Assembly: GCF_007992195.1 (NCBI RefSeq)
Contig: NZ_BJZU01000005.1
Coordinates: forward strand, 87,941-151,940
Direction: 5' to 3'
Length of the DNA stretch: 64,000 bases
Origin: Methylobacterium oxalidis
GTDB taxonomy: Bacteria > Pseudomonadota > Alphaproteobacteria > Rhizobiales > Beijerinckiaceae
Shown here: positions 7,266 through 18,856 of the stretch, piece by piece
Layout of the letters: every line of letters starts with the position of its first letter
Numbering within the stretch: the first letter of the stretch is position 1
Program-made: the position numbers and the translations under genes
The notes under the pieces: generated by a model
Told to the model about the DNA's origin: nothing
Database searches by the model: none
What the model saw: only the letters and a program-made list of their open reading frames with translations

Positions 7266-10151
7266 TTGCGCATCCTCGCCACCGTTCTCGCCGCCCTCGT
7301 CACGGCCCTCGTCGGATCGCTGGTCCTGACCCCCTCCGCGCGTGCCGTGGAGGCGGTGCGGGTCACCCTCGACGCGCCGGTGATCGACCTGACGCCCATG
7401 ATCGAGCGCTACCGCTCGGACGGCGACCTGATCCAGATCTCGACGGCGCCCGGCAAGGACGGGATCGTCCGCCGCATCGTGGTGAAGGCGCGGGATGCCG
7501 GCGCGCGCCCCGACTGGATGGTCTTCGCGCTCACCAACGACACCGACGAGCAGATCGACCGGCTCCTCGTCGCCCCGCATTTCCGCCTCGTCGGCTCGGG
7601 CGTGATCTGGCCGGACCTCGGCGGCTCGCGCATCGCCGCGATCACGGCGAGCCAGGGCATCCGCCCGGAGCGCGACGAGAACCCGGAGGCCGACCAGTTC
7701 GTCATCACCCTCGACCCCGGCACCACGGTGACCTTCGTGGCCGAGCTCCGGGGACCGAACATCCCGCAGGTCTACCTCTGGGACCAGGAGGCCTATCGCA
7801 AGAAGTCGACCGGCCTGACCCTCTACAAGGGGATCATCATCGGCATCGCGGGCCTGCTCGCCCTGTTCCTGACGATCATCTTCGTGGTCAAGGGCGCGAT
7901 CATCTTCCCCGCCGCGGCCGCCCTCGCCTGGGCGGTGCTCGCCTACGCGTGCATCGATTTCGGCTTCCTGCAGCGGATCTTCCCCGTCACCGAGGTGGCC
8001 GAGCGGGTCTACCGGGCCTCCGCCGAGGCGATCCTCGGGGCCACGCTCCTCGTCTTCCTGTTCGCCTATCTCAACCTGGCCCGCTGGCACGTGCGCTACA
8101 GCCACGTCGCCTTCTTCTGGCTGGCCTTCCTGGCGGGGCTCGTCGGGCTCGCGGTGTTCGACCCGCCGGTGGCGGCGGGCGTCGCCCGCATCTCGATCGC
8201 GGCGGTGGCGGGGGTCGGCCTCCTCCTCATCGTCTACCTCGCCGCGCATAACGGCTACGACCGCGCCATCCTTCTCGTGCCGACCTGGGCGCTGCTCCTC
8301 GTCTGGGTGGTGGCGGCGGGCTTCGCCATCACGGGGCAGATTGGCTCGGACCTCGTGCAGCCGGCCCTCATCGGCGGCCTCGTCCTCGTCGTGATGCTGA
8401 TCGGCTTCACGGTGATGCAGCACGCCTTCGCGGGCGGCGGCCTCACCCACGCCCTCGTCTCCGATACCGAGCGCCGGGCCCTGGCGCTCACCGGCGCCGG
8501 CGACGTGGTGTTCGACTGGGACGTGCCGGGCGACCGCGTCTTCGCCGGGCAGGAGATCGAGGGCCAGCTCGGCCTGAAGCGCGGGGCGCTCGAAGGGCCC
8601 GCCGCCAACTGGCTCAACCTCCTCCACCCCTTCGACATCGAGCGCTACTCGGCGGCCCTCGACACCGTGATCGAGGAGCGGCGCGGCCGCATCGTCCACG
8701 ATTTCCGCCTGCGCGCCGCCTCGGGCGCCTATTTCTGGTACCGGCTCAAGGCCCGGCCGGTGATCGGCTCGGACGGCGAGGTGATCCGCATCGTCGGCAC
8801 CATCGCCGACGTGACCGAGCTGAAGACCGCCGAGGAGCGGCTCCTGCACGATGCCGTGCACGACAGCCTCACCGGCCTGCCGAACCGCGAGCTGTTCGGC
8901 GACCGGCTCGACGCCGCGCTCGCCTTCGCGGGCCAGGACCCGCGCCTGAAGCCGACCGTGATCGTCCTCGACATCGACCGGTTCAAGGCGATCAACGACG
9001 CGATCGGGCTCTCGGCCGGCGACTCGATCTTGCTCACCCTGTCGCGCCGCCTCGGGCGGCTCCTGCGCCCGCAGGACACGCTGGCGCGCGTGGCGGGCGA
9101 CGAGTTCGCCGTGATCCTCGTCTCGGAGCGCGATCCCGACCGGATCCTCGCCTTCGCCGAGATGATCCGCCGGGCCATCGCGACCCCGATCACCTACGCG
9201 GACCGCGAGATCTTCCTCACCGTCTCGCTCGGCATCGCGCTCCACGAGACCGGGGCGGCGCTGAAGCGGGACGAGGTCTTCAAGAACGCCGAGATCGCCA
9301 TGGTCCAGGCCAAGCGCGGCGGCGGCGACCGCATCGAGGTGTTCCGCGCCCACATGCGCAACGAGCGCTCGGACCGGCTGATGCTGGAGAGCGACCTGCG
9401 CCGGGCGATCGAGCGCAACGAGATCAAGGTGCTGTTCCAGCCGATCGTCCGCCTGGAGGACCGCACCGTGGCGGGCTTCGAGGCTCTGCTGCGCTGGGAC
9501 CACCCGAAGCTCGGCCGCATCCCGCCCTCGACCTTCATCCCGATCGCCGAGGAGAGCGGCTTCATCGTCAATCTCGGCATCTTCGCGATGGAGCGGACGG
9601 CGCTCGAACTCGCCGCCTGGCAGCGCTCCCTCGACGTGGAGCCGCCGATCTTCGCCAGCGTCAACGTCTCCTCGCGCCAGCTCCTGCGCCACGACCTCCT
9701 GCACGACGTGAAGACGGTGCTGGCCCGCTCGGGCGTGCTGCCGGGCTCGCTCAAGCTCGAGCTCACCGAGAGCCTCGTGATGGAGAACCCGGAATACGCC
9801 GCCCAGATGCTCGCCCGCATCCACGACCTCGGCGCGGGCCTCTCGCTCGACGATTTCGGCACGGGCTACTCGTCCCTGTCCTACCTGCAGCGCTTCCCCT
9901 TCGACACGATCAAGATCGACCAGTCCTTCGTGCGGCAGATAGCGTCCGGCAAGAGCGTGATCCTGCGCTCGATCGTCAAGATGGCGACCGAGCTCGGCCT
10001 CGCCATCGTGGCCGAGGGTGCGGAATCGGAGGCCGACGCGCAGGCGCTGGCCGAGCTCGGCTGCGAGTACGCGCAGGGCTACGCCTTCGGCGAGCCGATG
10101 ACGATGCACCAGGCCCGCCAGCTCGTCGGCGCGGCGCCGGAAGCCGCCTGA
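7266..10151 (+). CDS. Membrane-bound PAS-GGDEF-EAL cyclic-di-GMP signalling protein
   Basis: A 961-residue sensor likely to control c-di-GMP. Order of parts: signal peptide (1-27), extracytoplasmic sensor region (about 30-185), a block of about seven transmembrane helices (188-395), a PAS domain (about 400-520), a GGDEF domain with AGDEF at about 610-614 and an upstream RxxD inhibitory site (RPQD), and an EAL domain with FEALLRWDHP at about 738, LELTESLVMENP and DDFGTGYSS. The EAL motifs are complete, so phosphodiesterase activity is likely; the GGDEF site has Ala for the first Gly, which many active cyclases also have. The start is a TTG at 7266 at the head of the signal peptide. It converges with a lone receiver gene ending 20 bases away. 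Confidence 0.92.
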   Translation: MRILATVLAALVTALVGSLVLTPSARAVEAVRVTLDAPVIDLTPMIERYRSDGDLIQISTAPGKDGIVRRIVVKARDAGARPDWMVFALTNDTDEQIDRLLVAPHFRLVGSGVIWPDLGGSRIAAITASQGIRPERDENPEADQFVITLDPGTTVTFVAELRGPNIPQVYLWDQEAYRKKSTGLTLYKGIIIGIAGLLALFLTIIFVVKGAIIFPAAAALAWAVLAYACIDFGFLQRIFPVTEVAERVYRASAEAILGATLLVFLFAYLNLARWHVRYSHVAFFWLAFLAGLVGLAVFDPPVAAGVARISIAAVAGVGLLLIVYLAAHNGYDRAILLVPTWALLLVWVVAAGFAITGQIGSDLVQPALIGGLVLVVMLIGFTVMQHAFAGGGLTHALVSDTERRALALTGAGDVVFDWDVPGDRVFAGQEIEGQLGLKRGALEGPAANWLNLLHPFDIERYSAALDTVIEERRGRIVHDFRLRAASGAYFWYRLKARPVIGSDGEVIRIVGTIADVTELKTAEERLLHDAVHDSLTGLPNRELFGDRLDAALAFAGQDPRLKPTVIVLDIDRFKAINDAIGLSAGDSILLTLSRRLGRLLRPQDTLARVAGDEFAVILVSERDPDRILAFAEMIRRAIATPITYADREIFLTVSLGIALHETGAALKRDEVFKNAEIAMVQAKRGGGDRIEVFRAHMRNERSDRLMLESDLRRAIERNEIKVLFQPIVRLEDRTVAGFEALLRWDHPKLGRIPPSTFIPIAEESGFIVNLGIFAMERTALELAAWQRSLDVEPPIFASVNVSSRQLLRHDLLHDVKTVLARSGVLPGSLKLELTESLVMENPEYAAQMLARIHDLGAGLSLDDFGTGYSSLSYLQRFPFDTIKIDQSFVRQIASGKSVILRSIVKMATELGLAIVAEGAESEADAQALAELGCEYAQGYAFGEPMTMHQARQLVGAAPEAA

Positions 10152-10171
10152 AGAGGGGATGGAGCCGTGAG

Positions 10172-10540
10172 CTAGGCCGGCGCGCGCTCACAGAGCGTGG
10201 CCAGGGCCGCGACGAGGCGGCGGGCTTCCACGGGCTTGCGCTGGATCGGCAGGTCCGGCCAGGCGAGCCGCATCTCCCGGGGCAGCACGCCGGCCGTGCA
10301 GACGAGGATCGGCACGCGCGCCGCGATCAGCCGGTTGGCTGCGGGCGTGGCCTCGCCGTCGGCGAGGTTGAGATCGAGGATCGCCGCGTCGAGGCGCTCC
10401 TGCTCGATGATGCGGATCGCGTCGCGGTTCGTGCGCACGGGGCCCAGCACCTGCCCGTTCACGTCCTCGACGATGTCCATCAGCTCCATCGCGATCAGGA
10501 TCTCGTCCTCGACGATGAGGACTCGCCGGCCAGTCAACAT
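10172..10540 (-). CDS. Stand-alone response regulator receiver protein
   Basis: A 122-residue protein consisting only of a CheY-like receiver domain: acidic pair in VLIVEDEIL (residues 8-15), phospho-acceptor Asp56 in AAILDLNLADG, and the conserved Lys-Pro in IQRKPVEARR near the end. With no output domain it should act by protein contact or as a phosphate sink. The ATG at 10540 starts exactly at the domain; a longer in-frame reading would add an Arg-rich tail without homology. It lies convergent to the c-di-GMP protein, with no kinase next to it. Confidence 0.88.
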   Translation of the reverse strand: MLTGRRVLIVEDEILIAMELMDIVEDVNGQVLGPVRTNRDAIRIIEQERLDAAILDLNLADGEATPAANRLIAARVPILVCTAGVLPREMRLAWPDLPIQRKPVEARRLVAALATLCERAPA

Positions 10541-10884
10541 CGATCGCCCCCAAGCCTGCGCCTGAGCGAGCCGTCGCTCGGTCCGTGTCGTGCGGTAAGG
10601 TCGGGCCGGTCCCGGCTGCCGGCGCTCGCGCCCCGCCGCACGGGCGAGAACGAACCGGTGCGGCCAAGTCAGGATGCGGCGGGGGTCGCATCGCGTCAAC
10701 GACGTTCGCGGGTTCCCGCCCGGCGCGGCGACGATTTATTTTTGCCGGCTCGCGGAACTTTCGAGCCGCGCCGACAGGCGTCTTCGACAATGCATTTAAA
10801 CCTCCCTTAACCATGAATGGACAAGACTGATCGCGTTCGGTCGTGGCTCCCGCTCTCGGGGCCCGGCCCTGTGGGAGACGCGTG
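10541..10884. other. Gene-free divergent intergenic region with AT-rich patch
   Basis: The 344 bases between the receiver gene (minus) and the following plus-strand gene show no convincing gene. The left half is ordinary GC-rich DNA; about 10733-10830 is clearly richer in A and T than the surroundings, with TTTATTTTTG and ATTTAAAC runs, as expected for promoters facing either way. I could not assign exact -35/-10 boxes. Confidence 0.55.
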
Positions 10885-11223
10885 ATGGCCGATGCGGCGC
10901 GGCGGATACGGGATGGCGGCGGGTCCGATGTCGTGCGGCGGCTGATCGCTCGGCCGATCCGCCTCGACGTGGCGCGGCTGGCTTCCTCGCCCGTGCCGCC
11001 GCCGGCGGCCGACGACGCTCCGGAGGAGGATGCGGACCTCGCCCGCCTGCGAGCCGAGATGACCGTGATGAAGGCGGTGCTGGAGGCCGAGCGCCGCGAG
11101 ACCGCCAAACTGCGCGAGACGGTTCACCGCGTCGCCGGGCCCGAGCCGGTCGGCGACGAGGCCCGGGCCGTGCGCGACCGCTGGGCGACGCTTGTCGACG
11201 GGCTCCTCAACGCCCCGCGCTGA
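10885..11223 (+). CDS. Hypothetical protein with C-terminal coiled coil
   Basis: A 112-residue protein of unknown function. It has an Arg-rich N-terminus (ADAARRIRDGG), a Pro/Ala/Asp linker at about residues 38-52, and a charged heptad-like stretch from about 53 to 90 (LARLRAEMTVMKAVLEAERRETAKLRETV) likely to form a coiled coil. No membrane segment or known motif is visible. The ATG at 10885 is preceded by GGGAG. It lies 34 bases ahead of the ferredoxin-reductase-like gene on the same strand, so they may be co-transcribed. Confidence 0.65.
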   Translation: MADAARRIRDGGGSDVVRRLIARPIRLDVARLASSPVPPPAADDAPEEDADLARLRAEMTVMKAVLEAERRETAKLRETVHRVAGPEPVGDEARAVRDRWATLVDGLLNAPR

Positions 11224-11257
11224 TCCGCACCCGCTGCTCAACATTCAGGAGACGACC

Positions 11258-12187
11258 ATGAGCGCCCGCTGCTCACTCGTCGTCAACGGCAAGTCCGTGC
11301 GCGTCTCCACCGGCGACACGCCGCTGGAGGCCGCGCTCGCCGAGGGGATGATCGCACCCGCCCAAGGGGTGCACGGTGCCGCCGCGCCCGGTCAGGCTTC
11401 CCAGCCGGCGCCGCGCCGCGTGCCGGGTCGCGGCCACCGCCCCGACATGACGAAGCTGCCGCTTCCCCGGCCTCAGCCCGCGATCGTGCTGCCGGAGGCG
11501 AGGGTCGTCGCCGCCGTCAAGCGCACGGGCGCGGTCTCGCAGGTCCGTACCCTCTCGCCGCACGTGGCCGAGATGGTCGTCACCGTGACGCGGCGCCTGC
11601 CGCTGGAGCCGGGCCACCAGGTCGTCCTCGCGGTCGAGGGCTTCGAGCCGCTGACCCTGTGCCCGACCCTGCGCGTCGACGGCTCGGCGGAGCTGAACGA
11701 GCTCGTGTTCCACCTTCCCCACGACCCGGCGGCGCCGGGCCTCGCCGCGGCGGCCGTCGGCGCTGCCGTGAAGGTGCGTGGGCCTGTCGGGCGCGCCCAG
11801 TACCGGCCCGGCGGCGGGCGCCTGATCCTCGTCTCGGACGGGCCCGGCTTCGGGCCGATCTGGTCCGTGGCGCGGGCGGCCCGCTACATCGAGCCGGCCC
11901 GGGACATGGCCGTCCTCGTCGGCGCCCGCGACCCGCTCGATCTCTACATGCGCCCGGCCCTCGACTGGCTGCGCGCCACCGGCATCGGGCGTGTCACCCT
12001 CGTGGCCGACCGCAGCCGCCAGCGGCCGCCGGACGTCCGCCCCGGCCCCCTCACCGCGCACGTGCCGCAGCTGCGCACCACGGACGTGGTGCACGTGGCG
12101 GGCTCCGCCTCGACGGTCGGCGCGGTGGAGGTGCTCGCCGCCGCCGCGGGCGCCCGCTGCTACCCGGTGCTCGTGCCGGACCCGTGA
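11258..12187 (+). CDS. Degenerate ferredoxin-reductase-like protein lacking Fe-S cysteines
   Basis: A 309-residue protein with the outline of an NqrF/CDP-glucoseen-reductase type electron-transfer protein: an N-terminal beta-grasp start (SLVVNGKSVRVSTGDTPLEAAL, residues 6-27) as in 2Fe-2S ferredoxins, a flavin-binding-like barrel (about 75-180, ending KVRGPVG), and a nucleotide-binding Rossmann part starting ILVSDGPGFGPIWS. The ferredoxin cluster cysteines are absent and replaced by a Gly/Ala/Pro-rich linker (about 30-65); the FAD RxYS motif is not recognisable and the terminal CGPP motif reads VAGSAS. It is therefore unlikely to carry a 2Fe-2S cluster. The ATG at 11258 follows AGGAG. It is not frameshifted, which argues for retained use. 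Confidence 0.72.
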   Translation: MSARCSLVVNGKSVRVSTGDTPLEAALAEGMIAPAQGVHGAAAPGQASQPAPRRVPGRGHRPDMTKLPLPRPQPAIVLPEARVVAAVKRTGAVSQVRTLSPHVAEMVVTVTRRLPLEPGHQVVLAVEGFEPLTLCPTLRVDGSAELNELVFHLPHDPAAPGLAAAAVGAAVKVRGPVGRAQYRPGGGRLILVSDGPGFGPIWSVARAARYIEPARDMAVLVGARDPLDLYMRPALDWLRATGIGRVTLVADRSRQRPPDVRPGPLTAHVPQLRTTDVVHVAGSASTVGAVEVLAAAAGARCYPVLVPDP

Positions 12188-12267
12188 GCGGGCCGCGATC
12201 GGTCACGCGCGATTGACCCCGCCCTCGGGCCGGGGCACCCTTCCGGGCCGCCGAGGGGAGCCTCCGC

Positions 12268-12606
12268 ATGCCGTTCGATTGCTCGGAAGCCAGACGGACC
12301 CGCATCCTGGCGGAGGAATTGCGGGATCTCGCCGAGACGCTCCGCGCGACCGCGCAGGACTCCCGGGATCTCGCCGCACGCGCCGAGGCGAAACAGGTGG
12401 CGGCCCGGGAAATGCTCGGGACCCTGTTCGTCACGCGGTCGGCCGAGCCTGTCGAGGCGATGGTGGTCGGCCTCGGCTACGCCTGCGAGCACAGCGCGGC
12501 CTACGGCGACCCTGCCGTCGACATGCTGATCCGGACGGCCCTCTACCTGGTCGGCCGGAAGATCGCCGCGGACGGGCTCGCCCTGGTGGACCGGACCCTG
12601 CACTGA
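12268..12606 (+). CDS. Hypothetical helical cytosolic protein
   Basis: A 112-residue protein without a recognisable domain. The first half (residues 8-50) is a charged amphipathic helix rich in Arg, Glu and Ala, the second half contains mildly hydrophobic helices (AMVVGLGYACEHS and LIRTALYLVGRKIA). The ATG at 12268 is preceded by GAGGGGAG at good spacing, and codon use is the same as in its neighbours, so I take it as real. It ends 36 bases before the convergent glgP stop. Confidence 0.62.
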   Translation: MPFDCSEARRTRILAEELRDLAETLRATAQDSRDLAARAEAKQVAAREMLGTLFVTRSAEPVEAMVVGLGYACEHSAAYGDPAVDMLIRTALYLVGRKIAADGLALVDRTLH

Positions 12607-12607
12607 A

Positions 12608-12621
12608 GCCCGCGCGCGGGC
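12608..12621. terminator. Perfect palindrome between convergent genes, possible terminator
   Basis: A 14-bp perfect palindrome (GCCCGCGCGCGGGC) lies in the short gap between two convergent stops. It could halt transcription from both sides, but there is no T run and no loop, so this is weak support. Confidence 0.3.
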
Positions 12622-12642
12622 GGTGGCGCGCGGCCCTCCGCC

Positions 12643-15165
<2,523 letters not shown>

Positions 15166-15463
15166 GTGGTATCCCCCATTCGCGGCTGCTTGCGCGAGAA
15201 CCCAGCCCCGGACCTCGCCCGCTTCTTCCGGCGGTGGTCGGCCCGGTTCGTGGAACCTGACATCGTGAGTCCGCGCGGCAGCCCTGTCGAGAGGCCGGAG
15301 CAGCATCCGCCCGCGACGACGAGCGACCTGTCCCCGCCCTGTGACCGCACGGACACAGACAGGAGCCTGCACGCAAAACCCGTCATCAATTTGGCGCGAC
15401 GCTCTTGAAGAGAAGCTGAATGAGGCAAGGTCCGGCGGGCGCGGCCTTCAGGAGAGACGACGC
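15166..15463. promoter_or_regulatory. Divergent control region between glgP and the alpha-glucosidase gene
   Basis: These 298 bases must hold the promoters of glgP (minus) and of the alpha-glucosidase/glgA direction (plus). No gene is visible. The stretch around 15385-15425 is relatively AT-rich (CATCAATTTGGCG, TTGAAGAGAAGCTGAATG) and is the best place for a plus-strand promoter, but I see no near-consensus boxes. Confidence 0.4.
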
Positions 15464-17065
15464 ATGAGCGGTTCCGTCTGCAGCCCATCGGTCTGGTGGA
15501 AGAGCGGCACCGTCTATCAGGTCTACCCGCGCTCCTTCCAGGACGCGAACGGCGACGGGATCGGCGACCTGCGCGGCATCACGAGCCGCCTCGACTACAT
15601 CGCGTGGCTCGGCGTCGACGCGCTCTGGATCTCGCCGATCTACCCCTCGCCGATGGCGGATTTCGGCTACGACGTGGCCGATTACTGCGGCATCGACCCG
15701 ATCTTCGGCACGCTGGAGGATTTCGACGTCCTCGTGGCCGAGGCGCACCGCCGTCGCCTCAAGGTCATCCTCGACTTCGTGCCGAACCACTCCTCGATCG
15801 CGCATCCCTGGTTCGCGGAGGCCCGCGCCTCGCGCAAGAACCCGCGGCGCGATTGGTACATCTGGCGGGATCCCGCCCCGGACGGCGGGCCGCCGAACAA
15901 CTGGCTCAGCAATTTCGGCGGACCGGCCTGGACCTTGGACGAGACGACCGGCCAGTACTACTACCACGCCTTCCTGCGCGAGCAGCCGGACCTGAACTGG
16001 CGCAACCCCGCCGTGCGGGCCGCGATGCACGACGTGCTCCGCTTCTGGCTGGAGCGCGGCGTCGACGGCTTCCGCGTCGACGTGATCTGGCACCTGATCA
16101 AGGACGAGGGCTTCCGCGACAATCCGGAGAACCCGGATTTCCTGCCCCACCAGCCCGAGATCAACCGCTTCGCGCAAGTCTACTCGGCCGACAGGCCGGA
16201 GGTGTTCGAGGTCATCGCCGGCATGCGCCAAGTGCTGGCGCCCTATGGCGACCGGGTCCTGATCGGCGAGATCTACCTGCCGATGGAGCGGCTCGTGGCC
16301 TATTACGGCTCGGACCTCGACTGCGCCGACCTGCCCTTCAACTTCCAACTCATCCAGACGCCCTGGCGGGCCGACGCGGTGGTCGATCTCGTGGAGAACT
16401 ACGAGGCGGCGCTGCCGCCCGGCGGCTGGCCGAATTGGGTGCTCGGCAACCACGACCAGCCCCGCATCGCCGCACGGATCGGGCTGCCCCAGGCCCGCAT
16501 CGCCGCGATGCTGCTGCTCACGCTGCGCGGCACGCCCACCCTCTACTACGGCGACGAGATCGGCCTCGACCACGTCTCGGTCCCGCCCGAGCGCGTGCAG
16601 GACCCCTGGGAGCGCAACGAGCCGGGCCACGGCCGCGACCCGGAGCGCACCCCGATGCAGTGGGACGCCGGCCCCTACGCCGGCTTCTCCACCGTCGAGC
16701 CGTGGCTGCCGCTCTCGGCAGACGCCGCGGCGCGCAACGTCGACGAGATGTGCGACGCCGCCGACTCGATCCTGACCCTCTACCGCCGCCTGCTCGGCCT
16801 GCGCCGCGAGCACGCCGCACTCTCGGTGGGCAGCTACCGAACCGTGGGCCTCGGCGTCGAGGAGATCTACGCCTACGAGCGCTGCGAGGGCGAGGCGACG
16901 ATCCGCGTGATCCTGAACTTCGGCGGCGGCGCCCACGACCTGCCGCTGCCCGAGGCCAGCACCTGGACGGTGCTGCTGTCGAGCCGCGCCGGCCGGGCCG
17001 GGGCGCGGGAGGCTGGCAGCGTGGCGCTGGGGCCCGCCGAGGGCCTCATCCTGCTGCGAGGATGA
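15464..17065 (+). CDS. GH13 alpha-glucosidase
   Basis: A 533-residue glycoside hydrolase family 13 enzyme of the oligo-1,6-glucosidase/alpha-glucosidase subgroup, expected to hydrolyse small alpha-glucosides such as maltose or maltodextrins. Catalytic residues are all present: nucleophile Asp206 (GFRVDVIW), acid/base Glu269 (VLIGEIYLP) and Asp331 (VLGNHDQPR). The early WWKSGTVYQVYPRSFQDANGDG block with its Asp/Asn calcium-site pattern is typical. No signal peptide, so cytosolic. The ATG at 15464 follows AGGAGAG. It precedes glgA by 113 bases and may be co-transcribed. Exact substrate cannot be told from sequence. Confidence 0.88.
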   Translation: MSGSVCSPSVWWKSGTVYQVYPRSFQDANGDGIGDLRGITSRLDYIAWLGVDALWISPIYPSPMADFGYDVADYCGIDPIFGTLEDFDVLVAEAHRRRLKVILDFVPNHSSIAHPWFAEARASRKNPRRDWYIWRDPAPDGGPPNNWLSNFGGPAWTLDETTGQYYYHAFLREQPDLNWRNPAVRAAMHDVLRFWLERGVDGFRVDVIWHLIKDEGFRDNPENPDFLPHQPEINRFAQVYSADRPEVFEVIAGMRQVLAPYGDRVLIGEIYLPMERLVAYYGSDLDCADLPFNFQLIQTPWRADAVVDLVENYEAALPPGGWPNWVLGNHDQPRIAARIGLPQARIAAMLLLTLRGTPTLYYGDEIGLDHVSVPPERVQDPWERNEPGHGRDPERTPMQWDAGPYAGFSTVEPWLPLSADAAARNVDEMCDAADSILTLYRRLLGLRREHAALSVGSYRTVGLGVEEIYAYERCEGEATIRVILNFGGGAHDLPLPEASTWTVLLSSRAGRAGAREAGSVALGPAEGLILLRG

Positions 17066-17178
17066 GCCATTTGCTGCGATGCGGTGCCACAGAGCGCCGC
17101 TCTCAAGGAAACGTTAACCGAGTCCGTGGCGTGACTTGTGCATTGCAGCGGAACAGGCGCCGCCAAGGAAGTTTCACG

Positions 17179-18780
17179 ATGTCGACGTCGGTCGCGGGCA
17201 CGGGCGCCCGCCAGGAGCATCTGGCTCGCCGTGGGGAGGCTCCGATAGCCTATGCCGGTCTGGTCGCCCCCCCGCGATCCGGTGCGCCGAACCCGCACGC
17301 CGATCTCCGCGCCGCACTCCCCGACCTTCGCGCCTCGCTGCAGCCCCGCATCCTCTACGCCACGCCGGAGATGGCGGATTTCGTCAAGACCGGGGGGCTC
17401 GGCGAGGTCGCGGGCGCCCTGCCCCGGGCGCTGCGCCGGCACTTCGATGTGCGCGTGCTCATCCCCGGCTACCGGCAGGTGCTCGACGCCTTCCCCGACA
17501 TCCCGGTCGTGGCGCGGCTCGAGGCGCAGGCCGGCGTGCCGCCCTGCGATCTCGGCCTCGTCGAGGCCGGCGACGGGCTGCGCATCTACGTCCTCCTGAG
17601 CCCGGATCTCTACGACCGCGACGGCACGCCCTACGGCACCGCGGCCGGCGACTTTCCCGACAACGACCTGCGCTTCGCGCGCCTCGGCCTCGCCGCCGCC
17701 GAGATCGCCCTCGGGGCCGACCCGACCTGGGCCGCGGATCTCCTGCACCTGAACGACTGGCAGGCGGCCCTGGCGCCGGCCTACCTCGCCTGGCGCTCGG
17801 TGCGGGTGCCGAGCGTGCTCACGGTCCACAATCTCGCCTACCAGGGGCTCTTCCCGCGCGAGAACCTCGCCCGCCTCGGCGTGCCCGAGCACGCCTTCCA
17901 GATCGACGGCGTCGAGTTCTACGGGCAGCTCTCGTTCCTGAAGGCCGGCCTCTACTACGCCTCGCACGTCACCACCGTGAGCGAGACCTACGCCCGCGAG
18001 ATCACGACGCCGGAATCCGGCTGCGGCCTCGACGGGCTCTTGCGCACCCGCGCCGGCCAGGGCCGCCTCACCGGAATCCTCAACGGCATCGACGAGAGCT
18101 GGGACCCGCGCACCGACCCGCACCTCGCCATCCGCTTCGAGGCCGACGACTGGAAGGGCAAGCGCGCCAACGCCGAGTCGGTGCGGCGCCAGTTCGGCCT
18201 CGCGATCTCGCGGGGGCCCCTCTTCGCCATCGTCTCGCGCCTCGTCCACCAGAAGGGCATCGATCTCTCGATCCAGGCCGCCGAGACCATCGTGGCCGAG
18301 GGCGGCCAGCTCGTGGTGATCGGTCAGGGCGAGCGCCGCTTCGAGGACGCCCTGCGGGGCCTCGCCCTCCGGCACCCGGAGGCGGTCGGCGTGCATGTGG
18401 GCTTCGCGGAGACCGACGCGCGCCGCATGTTCGCGGGCAGCGACTTCCTGCTGATGCCCTCCCGCTTCGAGCCCTGCGGCCTCGCCCAGATGTACGCCCA
18501 GCGCTTCGGCTCGCTGCCGATCGTGCGTCGGACGGGCGGCCTCGCCGACACGGTGGAGGACGGCGTCACGGGCTTCACCTTCTCGGACACCTCGGCGCGC
18601 GGCTTCGTCGGCGCCGTCCGCCGCGCCCTCGATACCTTCGCCGAGAAGCGGCGCCTCAACGCCATGCGCCGCAACGCGATGTCGAAGAGCTTCGGCTGGG
18701 GCGAGGCGGCGACGAACTACACCGCCCTCTACACGCGCGCCTTCGGCAACAACGCGGCCCTGCGCTGGCGCGCGGCCTGA
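17179..18780 (+). CDS. glgA: Glycogen synthase (ADP-glucose type, GT5)
   Basis: Elongates alpha-1,4-glucan from ADP-glucose. The 533-residue protein has the GT5 N-terminal motif KTGGLGEVAGALP at residues 70-82 and the C-terminal donor site SRFEPCGLAQMYAQRFG ... GGLADTV. Compared with E. coli GlgA (about 477 residues) there is an N-terminal extension of about 55 Ala/Arg/Pro-rich residues of unknown role. The ATG at 17179 has AAGGAAG eight bases upstream; a start nearer to RILYATPEMADF would remove the extension but I see no better ribosome site. glgC is not in the window, so ADP-glucose must be supplied from elsewhere. Confidence 0.94.
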   Translation: MSTSVAGTGARQEHLARRGEAPIAYAGLVAPPRSGAPNPHADLRAALPDLRASLQPRILYATPEMADFVKTGGLGEVAGALPRALRRHFDVRVLIPGYRQVLDAFPDIPVVARLEAQAGVPPCDLGLVEAGDGLRIYVLLSPDLYDRDGTPYGTAAGDFPDNDLRFARLGLAAAEIALGADPTWAADLLHLNDWQAALAPAYLAWRSVRVPSVLTVHNLAYQGLFPRENLARLGVPEHAFQIDGVEFYGQLSFLKAGLYYASHVTTVSETYAREITTPESGCGLDGLLRTRAGQGRLTGILNGIDESWDPRTDPHLAIRFEADDWKGKRANAESVRRQFGLAISRGPLFAIVSRLVHQKGIDLSIQAAETIVAEGGQLVVIGQGERRFEDALRGLALRHPEAVGVHVGFAETDARRMFAGSDFLLMPSRFEPCGLAQMYAQRFGSLPIVRRTGGLADTVEDGVTGFTFSDTSARGFVGAVRRALDTFAEKRRLNAMRRNAMSKSFGWGEAATNYTALYTRAFGNNAALRWRAA

Positions 18781-18831
18781 CGCGCCGATCTCCGGCAGAT
18801 AAGACAAAATTGAGGGATCTATTCCTTAATG

Positions 18832-18847
18832 CTCCCGAGATCGGGAG
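18832..18847 (+). promoter_or_regulatory. Hairpin that covers the chemoreceptor ribosome-binding site
   Basis: A perfect inverted repeat of 7 bp (CTCCCGA / TCGGGAG, 2-base gap) ends 9 bases before the chemoreceptor ATG at 18857. Its right arm contains GGGAG, the only good Shine-Dalgarno sequence for that start. On mRNA a two-base loop is too tight, so the two or three innermost pairs would open, leaving four or five GC-rich pairs. It could also be a protein-binding operator. Confidence 0.45.
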
Positions 18848-18856
18848 TATAGTGAC

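Noticed and set aside
4201..10109. Very long open frames on the minus strand opposite thrC, the M16 peptidase and the c-di-GMP gene
   Set aside because: They are antisense to genes with clear catalytic motifs. Their translations are Arg/Gly/Asp/His-rich without domains, as is usual for the opposite strand of GC-rich coding DNA.
17150..17174. GGAAC-N16-GTTT just before glgA, an EcfG-like match
   Set aside because: Transcription from it would start about at the glgA ATG and leave out the AAGGAAG ribosome-binding site, so it is probably chance.
15496..17178. Possible in-frame extension of glgA upstream through the alpha-glucosidase gene
   Set aside because: The frame is open but overlaps the real alpha-glucosidase gene in another frame and gives an Arg/Pro-rich translation; glgA has its own ATG and ribosome site at 17179.
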